64,000 nucleotides of DNA. It comes from an uncultured Gemmatimonadales bacterium (GTDB taxonomy: Bacteria > Gemmatimonadota > Gemmatimonadetes > Longimicrobiales > Gaopeijiaceae). Each line of letters begins with the position of its first letter. Within the stretch, counting starts at the first letter, position 1. Positions 45,292 through 53,917 of this stretch are shown here, piece after piece. Under the pieces are notes generated by a model that saw nothing but the letters and a program-made list of their open reading frames with translations, searched no databases and had not been told where the DNA came from. The stretch lies in NCBI GenBank assembly GCA_937919655.1, contig CALFPJ010000063.1:124001-188000 (forward strand), written 5' to 3'. The position numbers and the translations under genes are program-made.

Positions 45292-45450
45292 GTGAGCAAA
45301 CTCGTCCGGCTCCTCGTGGCCTTCTTCTTCCGGCCCGTTTCGATCTTCCTTAGCAAGGGCGTGGGGAAGGATCTGTTCATCAACATCATCCTCTGCATCT
45401 TCTTCTACCTGCCGGGTTCGCTTCACGCGCTGTGGTTTGAACTCAAGTAG
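45292..45450 (+). CDS. PMP3/YqaE-type small membrane peptide
   Basis: A 52-residue frame: 'MSKLVRLLVAFFFRPVSIFL', then 'SKGVGKDLFINIILCIFFYL', then 'PGSLHALWFELK'. It matches the UPF0057/PMP3 pattern: two helices joined by a 'GxGKDLFINIIL' loop with 'PGxxHALW' at the end. These proteolipids sit in the inner membrane and affect membrane potential and stress tolerance. GTG at 45292 is the likely start (GTG at 45283 is in frame). AAGG at 45280-45283 may serve as ribosome-binding site. The canonical start of the family ('P..AV.L..G') is altered to 'VAFFFRPVSIFLSKG'. Confidence 0.8.
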   Translation: MSKLVRLLVAFFFRPVSIFLSKGVGKDLFINIILCIFFYLPGSLHALWFELK

Positions 45451-46106
45451 GTGAGGGCACGCGTTCTGGGGAACACACTTGGGCCGTCGCCCCCGGAGGT
45501 CTAGGCCGTCTATTGCGGTCCCTCCTCAGGCGTGACGCGGGCTTCTTTGGGGGGGGACCGTGGGTAACTTGCGAGATCGGCTTGAGCGCGGTGGCCTCGT
45601 CTTAGCCCTGGCGGTTTTCAGGGGGTGCGCGACGCCGATCAAGGCCGCGGCGCAACAAGGTCCTCGCGCCGTTTGCGCGACTCCGGGGCCCCTTCGGGAA
45701 TGCCGTTCGTTCATTCTGCTGGAGGTGATCGGGCAGTCACCGTTCGCACCTGCAGTTCGGTCATTGCTACACCAGTCGCTCGGCTCGAATCTGGGGCTAG
45801 CCGCAAACGTGGCCGACGCGTGGGCGGTCGGTGGACGGTCGGATACGAGTTCGCTTCCGAGTCGACTAGGAGGCGAACGGCGGCCCTTAGGATCCGACGC
45901 TGACTGACTCCGAGGATCGGACTGGAGCTTGCTCCAGGCGTTTTGCAGCTGGTGGACAAGGGATTCGCCCCTACCGACGACCGTACCGGATTCAGTGCGT
46001 CGTTCGAACTTCCTGTTTTTCGACGTGGGCCTTGTCGGTGTCCGCATTGACGTCCTACCCGAAAGATCAGGATCTCCCTCCGAGTACGCCGCCTCGGCGG
46101 CCGGAG

Positions 46107-46181
46107 GACTCCGGAGCACGGCTCCGTAGCATCTTCGTGACTGGACAGGTCGCTATGGCGACCGTTCTGCTGGTGACGACT
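46107..46181 (+). pseudogene. scrap of a MacB/FtsX-like (ADOP) permease
   Basis: The 25 codons read 'DSGARLRSIFVTGQVAMATV' then 'LLVTT'. This matches the 'RLRSxLVVxQVALxxVLLVGA' start of the second permease half in acidobacterial-type duplicated orphan permeases. Upstream text near 45943 ('QLVDKGFAPTDDR') may come from the same family. Everything around is broken. Identification rests on one motif. Confidence 0.4.
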
Positions 46182-46468
46182 TCACCTTACTCCTCGCCGT
46201 CGGAGCTGACGCGATAGGCGACGTTCAGGTCGTTCCTGAAGGAGAGAATCCCGACGACATCGAGCCTCTCCTCTCGGTCTCGGATTGGAGCGGGGTGCGC
46301 TTCGCGGATCTCTTCTCCCTTTCGACGGGGGGTTACTTCACAAGTGGCGCCGCGCGGTCGAGTATCGAAGGGGCCGACTCGGGCGGCGGTGAGTGCGCTA
46401 CTTGAACGCGTGCCGACAACGACCGGGGAGCCGCGTACTCCGTCCGTCGAGCATTGGAACAGAACGGG

Positions 46469-46566
46469 CGAGTCCTCATGCCGTTCATTGATGGTGAGAC
46501 TCTAGGCGAGCGGCTGAATACAGAGCGGCAACTCGGTGTTGAAGAGGCCGTCGGCGTCGCTCCGAC
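46469..46566 (+). pseudogene. scrap of a serine/threonine protein kinase
   Basis: In one frame the text is 'GRVLMPFIDGETLGERLNTE' then 'RQLGVEEAVGVA'. This matches the hinge region of Pkn2-type bacterial kinases ('VMPYVEGESLRDRLxREGQL..EEAvriA'). The ATP-binding lobe and the catalytic HRD loop are missing, and stops follow. It is a relic, not a functional kinase. Confidence 0.6.
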
Positions 46567-46672
46567 CGGCTGCGCCAGCGTCGAGCCCCGACGGGGAAGA
46601 AGTTGAACCCGCCCGGCCGCGCGCCCATGTGGTTGTAAATTGGGTCCGTGAGGCTTTGGAGCGCATCGGGAA

Positions 46673-47785
46673 TTAGGTCGTGCGGTGCTTAGCCAGATAG
46701 AGGTGATCCAACGCCCGTCCAAGTGCCTCGAGCCCTGCCTCCAGCACGCTCCGTTCGCCTGCCACGGCCACCCGAAAATGCCCCGGTGCCCCGAACAGAC
46801 CACCAGGCGTCACCCCTACGTCGAACTCGGCCGCCGCCATAGCCGCGAAGGCCTCCGTATCGTCGACGCCGCGCAGGCGCGGAAAGCCTACCGCGCCACC
46901 GATCGGCTCCAGCCAGTCCAGTTCCGGCCTGCCGGCTACGAAGTCACGCATGAGGGCCTGACCCGGCCCGAGCACACCGCGCGCCCGCTCAAGCAGCGCG
47001 TCGAGCTGATCGAAGGCGAGCACGCCAAGCGCTTCGGATGGGATCGAGCCCACAGCGTCGACAACATCCCGGACGCGAAGGGCACGCTCGGTCGTCTCGG
47101 GATCTGCCAGCATCCAACCCACGCGCAGGCCCGCCAGGCCGTAGGACTTTGTCAGACTGTTGGTGGAGACGAAGACGTCGTCTCGGACCGCAGCGGGTCG
47201 GCGGTCGACACTGTCCAGCGCGTCCAAATACACCTCGTCGACGATCACTTTTGCGCCGACGGCGCGCGCTAGCTCTCCCACTGCCGCCAAGGCCTCCGGC
47301 TCTGCGTACGCGCCGGACGGGTTGTGCAGGTTGGTCAGCACAATCGCGCGTGTGCCGTCCGTGAGCGCTGCCTCGACCCGGGCCGGTAACAGCGCGAAAT
47401 GCTCCTCCCAGCCGCGCTGGAAGGTGTTCACGTGAGCCCCGAGGAAGCGAGCCACCCCCATATGAGGGTCGTACCCGGGCCACTCCACGAGCACCGTGTC
47501 ACCGGGGCGCACGAGCGCGGCGAGCGCCATGAAATTTGCACCTGAGGCGCCGGACGCCGTCGCGACACGATCTCGATCCACGCCGAAGCGCCTGGCGATC
47601 GCCTCGACGAGAGGAGGCCATCCGTCGTCGTTACGCCCGTAGATCTCGAGTGCCCGTTCTGCGCCCGGTAGGTCGGCCAGTGTGCACGGTAGGAGGTTCG
47701 AGCCCGTCAGGTCCCAACGGGCCTTCGCGTGGTGTTTGGCCCACGTCATGTAGGGGGCCCAAGTTGTGGGAAAGCGGTCGGTCAT
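46673..47785 (-). CDS. class I/II PLP-dependent aminotransferase
   Basis: 370 residues from the ATG at 47785, which overlaps the stop of the upstream permease gene (ATGA); the frame stays open further upstream but lies inside the permease. Fold I landmarks: 'ATASGASGANFMALAALV', 'LTNLHNPSGA', 'VIVDEVYLDAL' (Asp/Tyr for PLP) and 'TNSLTKSYGLAGLRVGW' with the PLP Lys and phosphate Arg. It ends '...LDHLYLAKHRTT'. It transfers an amino group from an amino acid to an oxoacid in the cytoplasm. Coupling to an amino-acid permease suggests uptake plus transamination of the same substrate. The specificity is unknown. Confidence 0.85.
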   Translation of the reverse strand: MTDRFPTTWAPYMTWAKHHAKARWDLTGSNLLPCTLADLPGAERALEIYGRNDDGWPPLVEAIARRFGVDRDRVATASGASGANFMALAALVRPGDTVLVEWPGYDPHMGVARFLGAHVNTFQRGWEEHFALLPARVEAALTDGTRAIVLTNLHNPSGAYAEPEALAAVGELARAVGAKVIVDEVYLDALDSVDRRPAAVRDDVFVSTNSLTKSYGLAGLRVGWMLADPETTERALRVRDVVDAVGSIPSEALGVLAFDQLDALLERARGVLGPGQALMRDFVAGRPELDWLEPIGGAVGFPRLRGVDDTEAFAAMAAAEFDVGVTPGGLFGAPGHFRVAVAGERSVLEAGLEALGRALDHLYLAKHRTT

Positions 47786-49166
47786 GATGAGGGCGGTCCG
47801 GAGATGTCGGTGTCGACGTGAGTCGGGAGGCGCTTGCTCCAGAACATGTAAGCTGGAATGCCAGCGGCAAGGATTGCGAAACCGATGCCCGGGCGCAGCG
47901 GATTCGCCCACACCACGCTACCAAGAATGAGTAGCGCAACCGCCACGAACAGGTCGGGCACGAACGGGTAACCCGGTGTGGCAAATACGCCTTCGGCGCG
48001 TTGGTCGAGAGGGATTCTCTTCCGGAAGACAAAAAGACTCGCACCGACCAGGCCAAAGAAGAACCAATCTGCAGAGACCACGTAGTCGACGAGTTGCGCG
48101 TATGATCCGGTCAATACCAAGACGATGGCCCAGACCGACTGGATCACGATTGCGACGGACGGTGTGTCGTACTTGGGGTGCAGGCGGGCGACCCGTTCCG
48201 GGAACAGCCCGTCTCGGGCCATCGCATAGTAGGCCCGTGTGGGAGCGAGCATGGTCAGGTTGAGGAAGCCGAACGTGGAGACGGCGATGCCCAGGGTGAT
48301 CAGGAAGTTGCCGGTGCCCCCGAAGAGGAGCGCGGCAGCGTCAGACGCGGGCGTGAGCGTATTGGCGAGGCCGGTGTGCCCGAGCGTCTTCAGGTAGACG
48401 AAGTTCACGAGGCCGTAGACCAGGACCACGATACTCGTTCCGACGAGGAGCCCGACCGGCATGTCCTTGACAGGGTCCTTTATCTCCTCTGCCACGTAGT
48501 TGGCGTTTTGCCAACCGCCGTAGCTGAACATGATGGGGATCAGCGCGGCGCCGAACGCGAAGATCAGAAGCCCGCCCCCGTCAGACGTTCCGATTGCGTT
48601 GAAGGCCCCCGTCGATGCTCCGATGGATGCGCCAGCCGTTGCCGCCTCCACGGGCAGGAGAAGCCCCGCCCCAATCAGCAGTCCGAGCGGAATCAACTTC
48701 AAAATCACGAACGCATTGAGCATGCGGCTGCCGGGTTCCACTCCCACGTAGTTCACGGCTGCGACAACGACGATGCCAACAACGGCGAGGGCCTGACCGT
48801 TCGCCCAGTATTGTTGACCAGGCGCAGCGTGTATTCCGCGAAGGTGATCGCGACGGCTGCGATCGCTCCACCCTCGATCATCAGGAGCGATCCCCACCCG
48901 TAGAGGAATCCCGCCATGGGATGATACGCCTCACGCAGATAAGCTTAGTGACCACCCGCCTTCGGGAAGAGCGTGCCGAGTTCGGCGAAGGTGAGTGCAC
49001 CCGCCAACGCCACGACCCCTCCGGCCAACCACGCGGCCATTACGAGGGCGGGCGAGTCGAGGTGCTGCGCGACGATGTAGGGGTTGATGAAGATGCCCGC
49101 GCCGATGATGCCACCCACAACGACCATCGCGGTATCGAAGCGGCCTAACTCACGGCGAAACGACAC
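47782..49166 (-). pseudogene. APC-family amino-acid permease, nonsense plus frameshift
   Basis: The start at 49166 reads 'MSFRRELGRFDTAMVVVGG', 'IIGAGIFINPYIVAQHL' and 'LGTLFPKAGGH', then TAA at 48954-48952. The same frame resumes as 'AYLREAYHPMAGFLYGWGS', which is where the family has Tyr, so one base changed Tyr to stop. After 'TFAEYTLRLV' (about 48815) the text moves frame to 'QYWANGQALAVVGIVVVAAV' and then stays open to the end ('...HVDTDISGPPSS'), with about nine more hydrophobic helices. Everything else about the permease is intact, so the gene is either freshly dead or misread. Its stop overlaps the start of the aminotransferase. Confidence 0.8.
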
Positions 49167-49279
49167 TGACGCTCCTGGGCTGCAGGTGGGGCCGACGCTC
49201 TAAGAAGGCCGCAGTACTCCTTCGGCCGCCTTCCGGCGCCACGGTAGGCGCCGACACCGTCTCCGCGCCAGGCCTCCAA

Positions 49280-49340
49280 GTGAACTTTCGCGACGGTAGC
49301 CCTCCACCCTGCTGGCGCTCCGGTGAACTTCCACGACGGT
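49280..49340. repeat. two 18-bp direct repeats upstream of the nitroreductase
   Basis: GTGAACTTTCGCGACGGT (49280-49297) recurs as GTGAACTTCCACGACGGT (49323-49340), 16 of 18 bases the same, period 43. It lies between the permease pseudogene start and the nitroreductase start and may be two binding sites for a regulator. Function is inference. Confidence 0.6.
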
Positions 49341-49402
49341 CGGGAGTTCTGTATGCGTCGCGACTCTCCCAGAAACGACCCACCGCCACACGAGGAAGCC
49401 CG

Positions 49403-49963
49403 ATGTCGGTCATGGATGTCATCACCACCCGCCGTTCGATCAAGAATTTCACCGACCGCGTCATCACGAAGGACGAGATCGAGCAGATGTTGGGGGCGGT
49501 GTGCCAGGCACCAAACCATCGGCTGACCGAGCCGTGGCGCTTCTACGTGCTGGGGCCGGAGTCCCGTGAGGGGTACGGACGTGCTCTAGGCATGCGGAAG
49601 GCGAAGAAGGTCGAAGACCCCGAGGCCGCCCAGGCCGTCATTGATAAGGTGGGCAGGTCGCACCGCGCCCTGCCGGGCATGATCATCGTCGCGATCACCC
49701 AGAACGAAAATCTGGAGATCCGAGAGGAGGATTTCGCGGCGGCGTGGATGGGTATCCAGAACCTATCCTTGGCTGCGCACGACATGGGGCTTGGTACGCA
49801 CCTCAAGACCGGTGCAATCATGGATGATCCCAACGGTCGCACGGCGGTGGGGGTGGCCGAGGGAGAGCGCATCGTGGCCGTGATCGAAGTGGGTGAGCCG
49901 GAGTCGATGCCAGAGGGAAGGGCCCGTTGTGCTTCCGGAGATTGGACGACCTGGGTCCCCTAG
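49403..49963 (+). CDS. nitroreductase family protein (FMN oxidoreductase)
   Basis: 186 residues from the ATG at 49403, with GAGGAAG (49392-49398) ahead; the frame is open for 41 more codons upstream, but those read as spacer. Motifs: 'VITTRRSIKNFTDR' (FMN phosphate Arg residues), 'APNHRLTEPWRFYVL', 'AWMGIQNLSLAAHDMGLGTH' (the family core) and 'ERIVAVIEVGEP'. It reduces nitro, quinone or flavin-type substrates with NAD(P)H in the cytoplasm. It lies 58 bp before the M20 peptidase gene on the same strand, a weak operon case. Confidence 0.88.
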   Translation: MSVMDVITTRRSIKNFTDRVITKDEIEQMLGAVCQAPNHRLTEPWRFYVLGPESREGYGRALGMRKAKKVEDPEAAQAVIDKVGRSHRALPGMIIVAITQNENLEIREEDFAAAWMGIQNLSLAAHDMGLGTHLKTGAIMDDPNGRTAVGVAEGERIVAVIEVGEPESMPEGRARCASGDWTTWVP

Positions 49964-50021
49964 GTCTAGGCTGTCACGAAGCGAATTTGGAATCAAGAGT
50001 CGACTACAGAGAGGGATCACG

Positions 50022-51452
50022 ATGAGAAAGATCATTCGCGGGGCGATTGGAGCAGCGGCGGCGTTTGTTGTAACGGCCTCGGTGGCCCAGGCCCAGACGA
50101 TGCCCCCGCAGGAATATCAGGATCTGGCGAAGTCGATCTTCGCAGAACTGATCGAGATCAACACCACGGACTCCGAGCGCGGCAACAACACCATCGCCGC
50201 GCGGGCGCTTGAGCGTCGCCTGCTAGACGCGGGCTTCCCGGCCGAGGACGTCCAGGTACTGGTTCCGGCTGACTCGCCTACGAAGGGCAATCTCGTCGCG
50301 CGTTATCGCGGTCGTGACACCGGCCTCAAGCCGATTCTGCTGCTGGCGCATATCGATGTCGTGGAGGCGCTTCCGGAGGACTGGAGCTCTGATCTCGACC
50401 CGTTCGGATTCCTCGAGCGCGATGGCTTCTACTACGGCCGAGGCGTGACCGACAATAAGGACGAAGCGTCGATCTACACCGCGAATCTGATCCGCATGAA
50501 ACGTGAGGGCTTCGTCCCTGATCGCGACATTATCGTCGCACTCACCGCCGACGAAGAGGGCGGTCCTCGTAACGGTGTCGCATTCCTCATGGCCGAGCAC
50601 CGTGATCTCATTGATGCGGCATACGCGCTCAACGAAGGCGGCGGGGGCATGATGAAGGATGGCCGCCGCATCTCGAACAACGTCCAGGCCGCCGAGAAGA
50701 AGTTCTTGTCGTTCTACTTCACCGCGACGAACCCGGGCGGTCACTCGTCGTTGCCGGTGCGCAAGAACGCGATCTATGATCTGTCGAATGCGCTGCTCGC
50801 GGTCCAGAACTACGACTTCCCGGTGATGATGCATGAGATCACCGAGCAGTTCTTCGGCCGCTCCGCGGACTTGGTTGGCGGCGAGATGGGGGATGCCATG
50901 CGGCGCATCGTCTCGAATCCGAACGACACGGAGGCGTCTAAGGTGCTTGCGGCCGAGCCGGGCTACTACTCGCGCCTGCGAACGACCTGTGTCGCGACTC
51001 TTCTAGAGGGCGGACACGCTCAGAACGCGCTGCCGCAGTTGGCCCGCGCAAACGTGAACTGCCGCATCTTCCCGACGCAGGATCCTGAGGACGTGCAGGC
51101 CAGACTGCAGGCGCTTGCAGCACCGTTCGATGTAACCGTGGAGCCGCGCGGCGCCGCCAACCCGAGCCCCCCGTCTCCGCTCACCGACGAGGTCCTGGGA
51201 CCCATCGAGCGCATCACTGAGCAGATGTGGCCGGGTGTAAAGGTGCTGCCAATCATGTCCACCGGCGCGACGGACGGACTCTATCTGCGCCGCGAGGGCA
51301 TTCCCGTCTATGGCGTCAGCGGCCTGTTCGGCGACATGGATGACGTGCGCGCACACGGGCAGGACGAGCGCATCAGCATTCAGAGCTTTTATGAAGGGCA
51401 GGAGTTTCTTTACCGGCTCGTGAAGGCGTTGTCGGGCGGTGGGATCGCGTAG
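50022..51452 (+). CDS. exported M20-family metallopeptidase
   Basis: 476 residues with a signal peptide ending 'SVAQAQ'. The di-zinc site of the family is complete: His and Asp in 'LLLAHIDVVEA', bridging Asp in 'GRGVTDNKDEAS', Glu-Glu in 'TADEEGGP', Glu in 'ALNEGGGG' and His in the C-terminal region ('MDDVRAHGQDERI'). The dimerisation lid ('TNPGGHSSLPVRKNAIYDL') is in place. It cleaves dipeptides or N-acyl amino acids outside the cytoplasm. The ATG at 50022 follows GAGAGGG. It overlaps the downstream LtrA frame by 14 bp. Confidence 0.9.
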   Translation: MRKIIRGAIGAAAAFVVTASVAQAQTMPPQEYQDLAKSIFAELIEINTTDSERGNNTIAARALERRLLDAGFPAEDVQVLVPADSPTKGNLVARYRGRDTGLKPILLLAHIDVVEALPEDWSSDLDPFGFLERDGFYYGRGVTDNKDEASIYTANLIRMKREGFVPDRDIIVALTADEEGGPRNGVAFLMAEHRDLIDAAYALNEGGGGMMKDGRRISNNVQAAEKKFLSFYFTATNPGGHSSLPVRKNAIYDLSNALLAVQNYDFPVMMHEITEQFFGRSADLVGGEMGDAMRRIVSNPNDTEASKVLAAEPGYYSRLRTTCVATLLEGGHAQNALPQLARANVNCRIFPTQDPEDVQARLQALAAPFDVTVEPRGAANPSPPSPLTDEVLGPIERITEQMWPGVKVLPIMSTGATDGLYLRREGIPVYGVSGLFGDMDDVRAHGQDERISIQSFYEGQEFLYRLVKALSGGGIA

Positions 51453-52599
51453 CCGTCTATGGCCAAACGCCCGGTTATTTCTCCGCACAATCAGAGTGCG
51501 ACCTTTTGAGCTGTTCTTCGATCTGGTTTTCGTCTTCGGGATCACTCAGGTCGTTGTTGTGCTCGAGCATCACCTCAGTTGGGGTGGGGTGGGCCAGGCG
51601 ATCCTGGTCTTCTGGCTTCTGTGGTGGGCTTGGACCCAATTCACCTGGGCGCTGAACGCCGCCGATACAGAACATCCCTGGATCGAATTCGGGACCCTGG
51701 TCGCCACCGCTGTGGCCTTTTTCATGGCGGTGGCGGTGCCTGAGGCTTTTGCCGGAGGTGCGCTCTGGTTCGCCCTTCCCTACGTCGCGGTGAGGGTCAT
51801 CGGCTTGACCATCTACATCGGTGTGATGCGGGAGAACCCAGAGGGGAGGACGGTGGTGCAGTCGTTTGCCACCGCATCGCTCTTCGGCTTGGCGGCGGTG
51901 ATCGTGGGGGCGCTCTTGGGTGGTGAGTACCAAGCGATGCTCTGGGTGCTCGTGATCATCCTGGACATGGTTGCGGCGACCGCTGCGGGTAAGGGCGATT
52001 GGGCGATCCACCCCGAACACTTCGCGGAACGCCACGGGCTCATCGTCATTATAGCCCTGGGCGAATCGCTGATCGTCGCCGCGAGTGGCTTGGTTGGGGC
52101 GGAACGCTCGGTAGATCTTCTCGCCGCGGGTTTTCTGGCCGTCAGCATCACGTGCGCGCTGTGGTGGTCGTACTTCCCTGTGGCGAAGCCTGCGCTCGAG
52201 CGCTCACTCTCACATGCGTCCGGCGTGAAACAAGCCACCATGGCTCGGGATGCCTTCAGCCTGGCCCACTTCCCCATGCTTTGCGGTGTCATCGCGTACG
52301 CCGTGGCGATCGAGGCCGCGGTTGCGCACCCGAGCGACCCGCTCGGCACAGAGGCGCGCGTCGCCCTCGCGCTGGGCTTGCTGCTGTTTATGGGTGGACT
52401 CGCGGTCGCCTATTGGAGAGCGAGTTGCGAGGTCAAGACTTCGCGGGTGGTGGTGTCCGTTGTGACCGCGCTGGGGGTTTTTCTGCTCGCCGATGTGACG
52501 GCTGTCGTGAGCTTGGGCGTGGCTTTCGCCGGGGTCGCGGTCGTGGCGTTTCTTGAGGAGCGGCAGGCGGAGCGGTTGGTTGTGAGAGATTTGGGTTAG
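51439..52599 (+). CDS. low-temperature-requirement A (LtrA) family membrane protein
   Basis: 386 residues with about ten hydrophobic segments. The family opener 'RPFELFFDLVFVFGITQ' is at about 21-37, and 'HFAERHGLIVIIALGESLIV' near 200 is the second signature. LtrA proteins are integral membrane proteins of unknown activity, first linked to growth of Listeria at low temperature. The GTG at 51439 lies inside the end of the M20 gene; a GTG at 51496 directly before 'RPFELFF' is another candidate, because the first 19 residues look unlike coding sequence. Codon use matches the neighbours. Confidence 0.85.
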   Translation: MGSRSRLWPNARLFLRTIRVRPFELFFDLVFVFGITQVVVVLEHHLSWGGVGQAILVFWLLWWAWTQFTWALNAADTEHPWIEFGTLVATAVAFFMAVAVPEAFAGGALWFALPYVAVRVIGLTIYIGVMRENPEGRTVVQSFATASLFGLAAVIVGALLGGEYQAMLWVLVIILDMVAATAAGKGDWAIHPEHFAERHGLIVIIALGESLIVAASGLVGAERSVDLLAAGFLAVSITCALWWSYFPVAKPALERSLSHASGVKQATMARDAFSLAHFPMLCGVIAYAVAIEAAVAHPSDPLGTEARVALALGLLLFMGGLAVAYWRASCEVKTSRVVVSVVTALGVFLLADVTAVVSLGVAFAGVAVVAFLEERQAERLVVRDLG

Positions 52600-52673
52600 G
52601 GAAGTGAGAGATGGGGCGGGGCATCAAACGTTCCACGGTCGCGGCCGACGTCGACGGAGGCGCCCGGGCCCCG

Positions 52674-53120
52674 TCAGTTGAGCACCGACGCGGGGTGGAG
52701 CCGGAATCCGGACCAGGCGGACGCCGCACCGCCGTCCTCGGCCAGCGAAAGCCCCCGCTTGAAGTCCGAGTCGCACGTGAGAAGGGCGACATCCAGGTAG
52801 AGTGCGGTCGCGGCGATCAGGAGGTCGGCGATGGGCAAGGTTTTCCCGGCAGCCCGAGCCTCGCGGCCCAAGCGCCCGGCGCGGTCCGCGACTTCCCTGT
52901 CCGCACCCACGACTGGCAAGTGATCGAGGAGCTTCCGAAGCCGAGCTGCGCCAGCCTCATCTCTCGCTCCTGTCATCAGCTCCGTGACGGTGATTGCCGA
53001 CAACACGGCGGCCTGGTTGTGCAGCACAGATGACGTCGCATCACGAATGTTCTCCGTGCCGGCCGGTGGGTGCCGCCTGAGGAGTGCTACGAGGGCGGAG
53101 GTATCAAGGAGTATGGCCAC
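52674..53120 (-). CDS. vapC: VapC-type PIN-domain toxin (module 1)
   Basis: 148 residues. The four acidic PIN residues are visible: Asp in 'LLDTSALVAL' (about 6), Glu in 'ITVTELMTG' (about 67), Asp in 'LPIADLLIAATAL' (about 117) and Asp in 'LLTCDSDFKRG' (about 136). VapC toxins are Mg-dependent RNases that usually cut tRNA or rRNA. It overlaps the antitoxin gene upstream by 17 bp, the usual vapBC order. The module faces away from the second vapBC pair at 53513-54309. Confidence 0.88.
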   Translation of the reverse strand: MAILLDTSALVALLRRHPPAGTENIRDATSSVLHNQAAVLSAITVTELMTGARDEAGAARLRKLLDHLPVVGADREVADRAGRLGREARAAGKTLPIADLLIAATALYLDVALLTCDSDFKRGLSLAEDGGAASAWSGFRLHPASVLN

Positions 53121-53322
53121 GCCCCACCTGCCTCATCGTCCTGAGGTCCTCCAGCCCGAAGACGACGTCCGAACCTTCGAGGGAGTCGAGTAGCGCACCC
53201 ATTTCCGCGCGCTCGATTGCCTGGTTGAGGGCCGCCTCAATAGCAGCAGTGAAGGTTGGGACGCCCATGGCAGATTTGGCGCGATCGAGTAGGTCGCGAT
53301 CTAGGTCGAGTGTGGTGCGCAT
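53104..53322 (-). CDS. vapB: VapB-type ribbon-helix-helix antitoxin (module 1)
   Basis: 72 residues. The start 'MRTTLDLDRDLLDRAKSAMG' plus 'VPTFTAAIEAALNQAIERAE' is a typical ribbon-helix-helix domain (strand, then two helices), followed by a 25-residue toxin-binding tail. It neutralises the adjacent VapC and represses its own promoter. A near-perfect dyad at 53356-53367 lies 34 bp upstream and could be its operator. AGAGG (53334-53330 on the minus strand) sits before the ATG. Confidence 0.85.
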   Translation of the reverse strand: MRTTLDLDRDLLDRAKSAMGVPTFTAAIEAALNQAIERAEMGALLDSLEGSDVVFGLEDLRTMRQVGRGHTP

Positions 53323-53355
53323 TTAGACCTCTAAACATATGCATCGTGGTGTCAG

Positions 53356-53367
53356 AATATACATATT
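53356..53367. promoter_or_regulatory. AT-rich dyad, candidate operator of vapBC module 1
   Basis: AATAT (53356-53360), AC, ATATT (53363-53367): a perfect inverted repeat in an AT-rich island (53325-53375) that contrasts with the GC-rich surroundings. Ribbon-helix-helix repressors bind such short dyads, and the island should also hold the left-going promoter. Function is inferred. Confidence 0.4.
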
Positions 53368-53477
53368 GAAATCATCGTCCACCACTCCTGCTCCCCAAGC
53401 CGGTGTCGCCCCCAGGCAGTGAGGTTGTTATGGCGGTGATCCAGGGACGGCCGTGAATCCACCCTTGTAACCTTCCG

Positions 53478-53507
53478 TTGACTCGCTTCGGTGAGTGTAT
53501 CATACTC
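53478..53507 (+). promoter_or_regulatory. candidate promoter/operator of vapBC module 2, possibly leaderless
   Basis: TTGACT (53478-53483) and CATACT (53501-53506) are 17 bp apart, close to a sigma-70 promoter (5 and 4 of 6 matches). The start would fall on or next to the ATG at 53513, so the mRNA would have no leader; there is indeed no ribosome-binding site. GAGT...ACTC arms (53493-53507) overlap the -10 box and may be the antitoxin operator. Confidence 0.45.
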
Positions 53508-53512
53508 AAATC

Positions 53513-53917
53513 ATGAGTAAGCGATTGCAGGTCGTGATGACCGAGGAAGAGTACGGGGAGATCCAGTCCACTGCGGACAGACACCGCCTCACGGTGTCCG
53601 AGTGGGTTCGCGACGCGCTACGAGACGCCCGCGAGCGCGAGGTTCGAGGCCCGTCAGCGACCGTGCGAGAAGCCCCGCCCGCCTGCGGGGCCAGCGCCCT
53701 CAAGCGTGTCCGCCTAGAGATGGACGTCAAAGAGGAGCTTCTGGGGGCGGTGCGAGAGCGCTTCCGTTTGCCTACGGATCGGGCGGCGGTCGAATACGCC
53801 CTCCGTCGCGTGGCCATCAAGCCGATGACTAAGGAGGAAGCCCTAGCCATGGAAGGCGTCGGCTGGGACGGGGATCTTGATGCGATGCGCTCGGGAGACC
53901 CCGGAGACCTTTGGTGA
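53513..53917 (+). CDS. double-domain ribbon-helix-helix antitoxin (module 2)
   Basis: 134 residues from the ATG at 53513. The first half ('[20 protein letters not shown]', '[19 protein letters not shown]') is one CopG-like ribbon-helix-helix. After a Pro/Ala linker the second half ('[20 protein letters not shown]', '[20 protein letters not shown]') is a VapB-like RHH with the usual '...[14 protein letters not shown]' toxin-binding tail. Two RHH domains in tandem is unusual, as most VapB proteins have one. It overlaps the toxin start by 4 bp (GTGA). It should bind and inhibit the downstream PIN toxin and repress the operon. Confidence 0.75.
   Translation: MSKRLQVVMTEEEYGEIQSTADRHRLTVSEWVRDALRDAREREVRGPSATVREAPPACGASALKRVRLEMDVKEELLGAVRERFRLPTDRAAVEYALRRVAIKPMTKEEALAMEGVGWDGDLDAMRSGDPGDLW

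Larger units (their letters stand above)
45451..46672. other. 1.2-kb gene graveyard
   Basis: No intact gene fits here. Frames are short and change often. Two recognisable scraps are listed separately (46107-46181 and 46469-46566). The remainder includes a G8 run at 45549-45556 and Arg/Ser-rich translations typical of shadow frames. I see no RNA gene or repeat array. Confidence 0.6.

Noticed and set aside
45526-46119. 197-codon minus-strand frame in the graveyard
   Set aside because: Ser/Arg/Pro-rich translation without motifs; several overlapping frames on both strands look the same.
46333-46803. 156-codon minus-strand frame across the aminotransferase end
   Set aside because: It is out of frame with the aminotransferase and opposite the kinase relic; composition is shadow-like.
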